A DNA stretch of 32,383 nucleotides from NCBI GenBank assembly GCA_021846025.1, contig JAJZDV010000019.1:1-32383 (forward strand), read 5' to 3'. The stretch comes from Pseudomonadota bacterium. GTDB taxonomy: Bacteria; Pseudomonadota; Gammaproteobacteria; Burkholderiales; Burkholderiaceae_C. Below the pieces are notes generated by a model that made no database searches, was not told the DNA's origin, and saw only the letters and a list, made by a program, of their open reading frames with translations. The position numbers and the translations under genes were made by a program. Below, piece after piece: positions 29,529 to 32,383 of this stretch. Numbering within the stretch: the first letter of the stretch is position 1; each line of letters opens with the position of its first letter.

Positions 29529-30444
29529 CGGCGGGTGACGGCGAGGCCCAGTCCTTGCGCGACTGGCTGGCTTGACGGATGAGGGACTCCAGCACGGACC
29601 AGTTGCCCTGACGCATCTGCGCCTCGAAGCCGGCGATGGCCTGTTTGAACAACTGCAATTGCTGCAGGATTTCAGCGCTGTTGGCACTGAACACGTCGCG
29701 CCACAGCATGGGGTCGCTGGCGGCGATGCGGGTGAAATCACGAAACCCGGGACCGGCAAGCTGCAAGTGGCTGCCGCCTTTGGGCTGGCGAGTCATGGCG
29801 TAGACGTAGGCGAACGCCACCAGATGCGGCAGATGACTCACGGCTGCAAAGGCCGCGTCGTGTTCGGATGGATCCATGATGGACACCACGCCGCCGACGG
29901 CCTCCCAGATTTGCGACGCCACCTCGACGAAACGGTCGGGGTTGTTGGCCATCGGCGTGATGACGACTCGGCTGCCGTCGAATAACGCCGAACGGGCATA
30001 GTGCACCCCGCTGTGTTCGCCTCCGGCAATGGGATGACAAGGGACGAACTGGCGGCTGGCCACGTCACCCAGACATTCCTGTGCAGCGGCAACCACATCG
30101 CTCTTGGTGCTACCGACATCCATCACCAGGGCGTGGGGTGACAGACCGATGCGGATCTGCTTGAGCAGTGGACCGATGGCCGAGACCGGAACGGCCAGCA
30201 GGATCAGGTCGGCGCCGGTGGCGGCAAGCAGCGCGGAATCGGCGCCATGGTCGATGACCTTGGCGGCCTTGGCCGCCTTGATGGTGGACGGCGACTTGCT
30301 GTAGCCCACAATTTCTCGCGCCAGGCCGGCATGCCTGGCCGCCAGAGCGAACGAGCCTCCCAGCAGGCCCACACCCAGAATGGCCAGGCGTTTGAACTGT
30401 GGTTTTGCGGGAGTATCGGCGTAGGTACCGATCAAGGTATCCAT
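29515..30444 (-). CDS. tyrA: Prephenate dehydrogenase family protein (TyrA)
   Basis: The 309-residue protein oxidises prephenate (or arogenate) with NAD(P)+ on the way to tyrosine. The Rossmann motif [16 protein letters not shown] is near residue 22, with [12 protein letters not shown] and the catalytic-region [15 protein letters not shown] typical of the TyrA family. A helical dimerisation domain follows ([29 protein letters not shown]). There is no fused chorismate mutase and no C-terminal ACT domain. It lies four bases after hisC and overlaps the aroA::cmk start by 14 bases, so the block is tightly coupled. Substrate and cofactor preference cannot be told from sequence alone. Confidence 0.95.
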   Translation of the reverse strand: MDTLIGTYADTPAKPQFKRLAILGVGLLGGSFALAARHAGLAREIVGYSKSPSTIKAAKAAKVIDHGADSALLAATGADLILLAVPVSAIGPLLKQIRIGLSPHALVMDVGSTKSDVVAAAQECLGDVASRQFVPCHPIAGGEHSGVHYARSALFDGSRVVITPMANNPDRFVEVASQIWEAVGGVVSIMDPSEHDAAFAAVSHLPHLVAFAYVYAMTRQPKGGSHLQLAGPGFRDFTRIAASDPMLWRDVFSANSAEILQQLQLFKQAIAGFEAQMRQGNWSVLESLIRQASQSRKDWASPSPADDIA

Positions 30445-30448
30445 GGAT

Positions 30449-31579
30449 TCAGTGCGCTCCCAAGGCGCTGCCTAGCGCTTCGATGCAGCGTGCATTCTCG
30501 GCTTCCAGCCCCACCGAAATACGCAACCATGGCCCCAGACCGTAATTCCCCACGGGTCTGACGATCACGCCCTGCTTGAGCAGGGCTGCGCCGATACGGC
30601 CGCCGGCTTGCTCGTCATGCCCCATGCGCACCAGCAAGAAGTTGCCGTGTGAAGGCAGGTAGTGCAAGCCGAGTTCGTCAAAAGCTGCCGTCAGCTGGGC
30701 CATGCCGGCGCGGTTGATTTCCACGGCGCGTTGCAGGAAGTCGGCATCGGCGAGGGCAGCAAGCGCGGCGGCCTGAGCTACCGTGCTGGTGTTGAACGCC
30801 GAGCGCACGCGGTTGAGCACATCGGCCAGAGCCGGATGCGCTGCGGCGTAGCCAATGCGCAAACCCGCGAGGCCGTATGCCTTGGAAAAGGTGCGGGACA
30901 CAACCAGATTGGGATGCTTGCGAAGCAGCGCGATGCTGTCGCTGCGCAGGCTGGGGTCGAGGTATTCCACATAGGCCTCGTCCAGCATCACGACCACGTC
31001 AGGCGGCACGCGCTGCAAGAAGGCGGCGACCGCCTCGGGCGAGGCCAGGGTGCCGGTGGGGTTGTTGGGGTTGGCCACGAACACCAGCCGGGTCGACGGT
31101 TCGATGGCGGCAGCCATGGCCGGCAGATCGTGGCCGTAGTCGCGCGCCGGCACGACGATGTGCCGGGCTCCGGCCTGTTGCACGGCAAGCTGGTAGACGA
31201 TGAAGCCGTATTGCGCATAGACGCAGGAATCGCTTTCGCTCAGCAGGGCGCGCGCGGCCATTTCCAGAATGTCGCTGGAGCCGTGACCGAGCACGATCCA
31301 GTCGGCCGGCAGCCCCAGGTGCGCCGCCAGTTCCTGGCGCAGCGCGTAGCCGTCGTTGTCCGGATAGCGCGGCGTCTGGGTCAGTGCATCGACGATGGCC
31401 TGACGCGCCGCAGGCGACATGCCCAAGGGGTTCTCGTTGGACGCGAGTTTGACGATGCCGGCCTCGTCCATGCCGATTTCACGGGCGACCTCGGCGATCG
31501 GTCGTCCCCCCACATAAGGCGAGATCGTGCGGACATAACCGGTTCCCCACTTCGGCGCTGCGGCATTGGCTGTTGTCAT
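30449..31579 (-). CDS. hisC: Histidinol-phosphate / aromatic aminotransferase, HisC type
   Basis: The 376-residue protein is a fold-type I PLP aminotransferase of the HisC family: KLASNENPLGMSPAARQAI, GHGSSDILEMAARALL, VFVANPNNPTGTL, MLDEAYVEYL, and the PLP-lysine segment SRTFSKAYGLAGLRIGYA. C-terminal VRPVGNYGLGPWLRISVG completes the site. HisC enzymes act on imidazole-acetol phosphate, but copies placed between pheA and tyrA often serve as aromatic aminotransferases for phenylalanine and tyrosine synthesis. A second hisC in a histidine operon elsewhere would support that role. It lies 40 bases after pheA. Confidence 0.93.
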   Translation of the reverse strand: MTTANAAAPKWGTGYVRTISPYVGGRPIAEVAREIGMDEAGIVKLASNENPLGMSPAARQAIVDALTQTPRYPDNDGYALRQELAAHLGLPADWIVLGHGSSDILEMAARALLSESDSCVYAQYGFIVYQLAVQQAGARHIVVPARDYGHDLPAMAAAIEPSTRLVFVANPNNPTGTLASPEAVAAFLQRVPPDVVVMLDEAYVEYLDPSLRSDSIALLRKHPNLVVSRTFSKAYGLAGLRIGYAAAHPALADVLNRVRSAFNTSTVAQAAALAALADADFLQRAVEINRAGMAQLTAAFDELGLHYLPSHGNFLLVRMGHDEQAGGRIGAALLKQGVIVRPVGNYGLGPWLRISVGLEAENARCIEALGSALGAH

Positions 31580-31619
31580 GGTGTGCGGATCGAGTCGTGG
31601 TCGTGCGCGTGGCGTGAAC

Positions 31620-32383
31620 TCATTCTTGCCAGATCGGATACGAACCGAGGTTCTTGAAAAAAGCGCAGGCGCGGTGCAGTTCGTCGAGCGCCTGGCGCAC
31701 CGGCGGATCGTCCTGGTGGCCTTCGAGGTCGATGTAATAGAAATATTCCCAGGCGCCGGAGCGGGCCGGGCGGGACTCGAACCGGCTCATGCTCACGCCG
31801 TGCTCGGCCAGTGGCCTGAGCATCTCGAACACGGCGCCGGCGCGGTTGGGCACGGACAGGATCAAGCTCGTGCGGTCGCGTCCGGAAGGCTGAGGGGTGT
31901 GGGCTCCGAGGACCACGAAGCGGGTGCGATTCTGCGCTTCATCCTGAATTCGCGCCGCCGCGACGTGCAGCAGGTACTGGCTGGCGGCCTGCTCGCCGGC
32001 GATGGCCGCGAGCGTTTCGTCCTGCGCCGCCAAGCGCGCCCCTTCGGCGTTGCTCGACACGGCGCGCCGCTCGATGGCCGGCAAGTGCGCATCGAGCCAT
32101 TGCCGGCACTGCGCCAGCGCCTGCGGATGCGCCAGAACGGCGCGAATGCCATCGATGCCGGGACGTTTGCGCAGGAGGTTGTGGTGGATGGCGAGACTGA
32201 TTTCGCCGCTGATCAGCACCGGATGCGCCAGCAGCAGATCGAGTGTGCGGGCGACGGCGCCTTCGGTGGAATTTTCGATGGCCACCACCGCAAACGCGCT
32301 GCTGCCGTTGATCTGGCTACGGAAAACCTCGTCCAGATCGGTGCAGGCGCTGAAGTTGCAACTCGAGCCGAAAAACTGGCGTG
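31620..32383 (-). CDS. pheA: Prephenate dehydratase (P-protein), C-terminal part, cut by window edge
   Basis: The ORF track starts at an internal GTG (32288), but the frame stays open to the window edge, adding RQFFGSSCNFSACTDLDEVF and on into VAIENSTEGAVA, so the gene is partial. The dehydratase domain has the ENSTEGAV motif and the catalytic NRTRFVVLG. An ACT regulatory domain follows (TSLILSVPNRAGAVFEMLRPLAEHGVSMSRFESRP), with the ESRP motif tied to phenylalanine feedback inhibition. A chorismate mutase domain may precede it outside the window, as in most proteobacterial P-proteins. It starts the visible part of the aromatic block pheA-hisC-tyrA-aroA::cmk-rpsA. Confidence 0.95.
   Translation of the reverse strand, partial: RQFFGSSCNFSACTDLDEVFRSQINGSSAFAVVAIENSTEGAVARTLDLLLAHPVLISGEISLAIHHNLLRKRPGIDGIRAVLAHPQALAQCRQWLDAHLPAIERRAVSSNAEGARLAAQDETLAAIAGEQAASQYLLHVAAARIQDEAQNRTRFVVLGAHTPQPSGRDRTSLILSVPNRAGAVFEMLRPLAEHGVSMSRFESRPARSGAWEYFYYIDLEGHQDDPPVRQALDELHRACAFFKNLGSYPIWQE

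Overview
The window is about 32.4 kb of GC-rich, gene-dense chromosome made almost entirely of housekeeping genes. Gene content and order (rho-trxA, an AddB/AddA pair, ffs-dnaX-ybaB-recR, smc-zipA-ligA, pheA-hisC-tyrA-aroA::cmk-rpsA-ihfB, lapA-lapB-hldA-hldD-comEA) point to a betaproteobacterium of the order Burkholderiales. A Thiomonas-like or related lineage is my guess from memory of gene order and cannot be proved from the sequence alone. I see no IS element, integrase, phage gene, CRISPR array, tRNA or rRNA.

Layout. 1-664 (minus): the first 28 codons of rho, a structured roughly 250-base leader, and trxA. 665-7191 (plus): a two-gene recombination nuclease/helicase operon (AddB-like, then AddA-like, start and stop overlapping as ATGA). 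7142-7975 (minus): an exported SRPBCC-fold protein whose 3' end overlaps addA. 8053-8150 (minus): the small SRP RNA (ffs), absent from the ORF track. 8230-11081 (plus): dnaX, ybaB, recR. 11203-12300 (plus): an exported six-repeat NHL beta-propeller. 12321-12746 (minus): queF. 13017-19992 (plus): smc, zipA, ligA. 20312-21265 (plus): a ROK sugar kinase of fructokinase type. 21266-32383 (all minus; transcription order right to left): pheA (cut by the window edge), hisC, tyrA, an aroA::cmk fusion, rpsA, a strong intrinsic terminator, ihfB, lapA, lapB, hldA, hldD and a comEA-like gene.

How the genes work together. pheA, hisC, tyrA and aroA form a tightly packed aromatic amino acid block running into cmk and rpsA. 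lapA/lapB (control of LPS synthesis) sit directly upstream of two ADP-heptose enzymes (hldA, hldD), so LPS core synthesis and its control share one transcription unit. AddAB, RecR, DnaX, LigA, Smc, ZipA and IHF are replication, repair, chromosome and division functions.

I did not find a convincing new multi-gene system. The most interesting signals are regulatory: a promoter at the 3' end of trxA followed by three back-to-back hairpins and a T7 tract ahead of rho (a candidate attenuator), and two divergent TACAAT boxes between ffs and dnaX that predict the ffs 5' end and a leaderless dnaX mRNA. All calls were made by reading; no database search or folding program was run.
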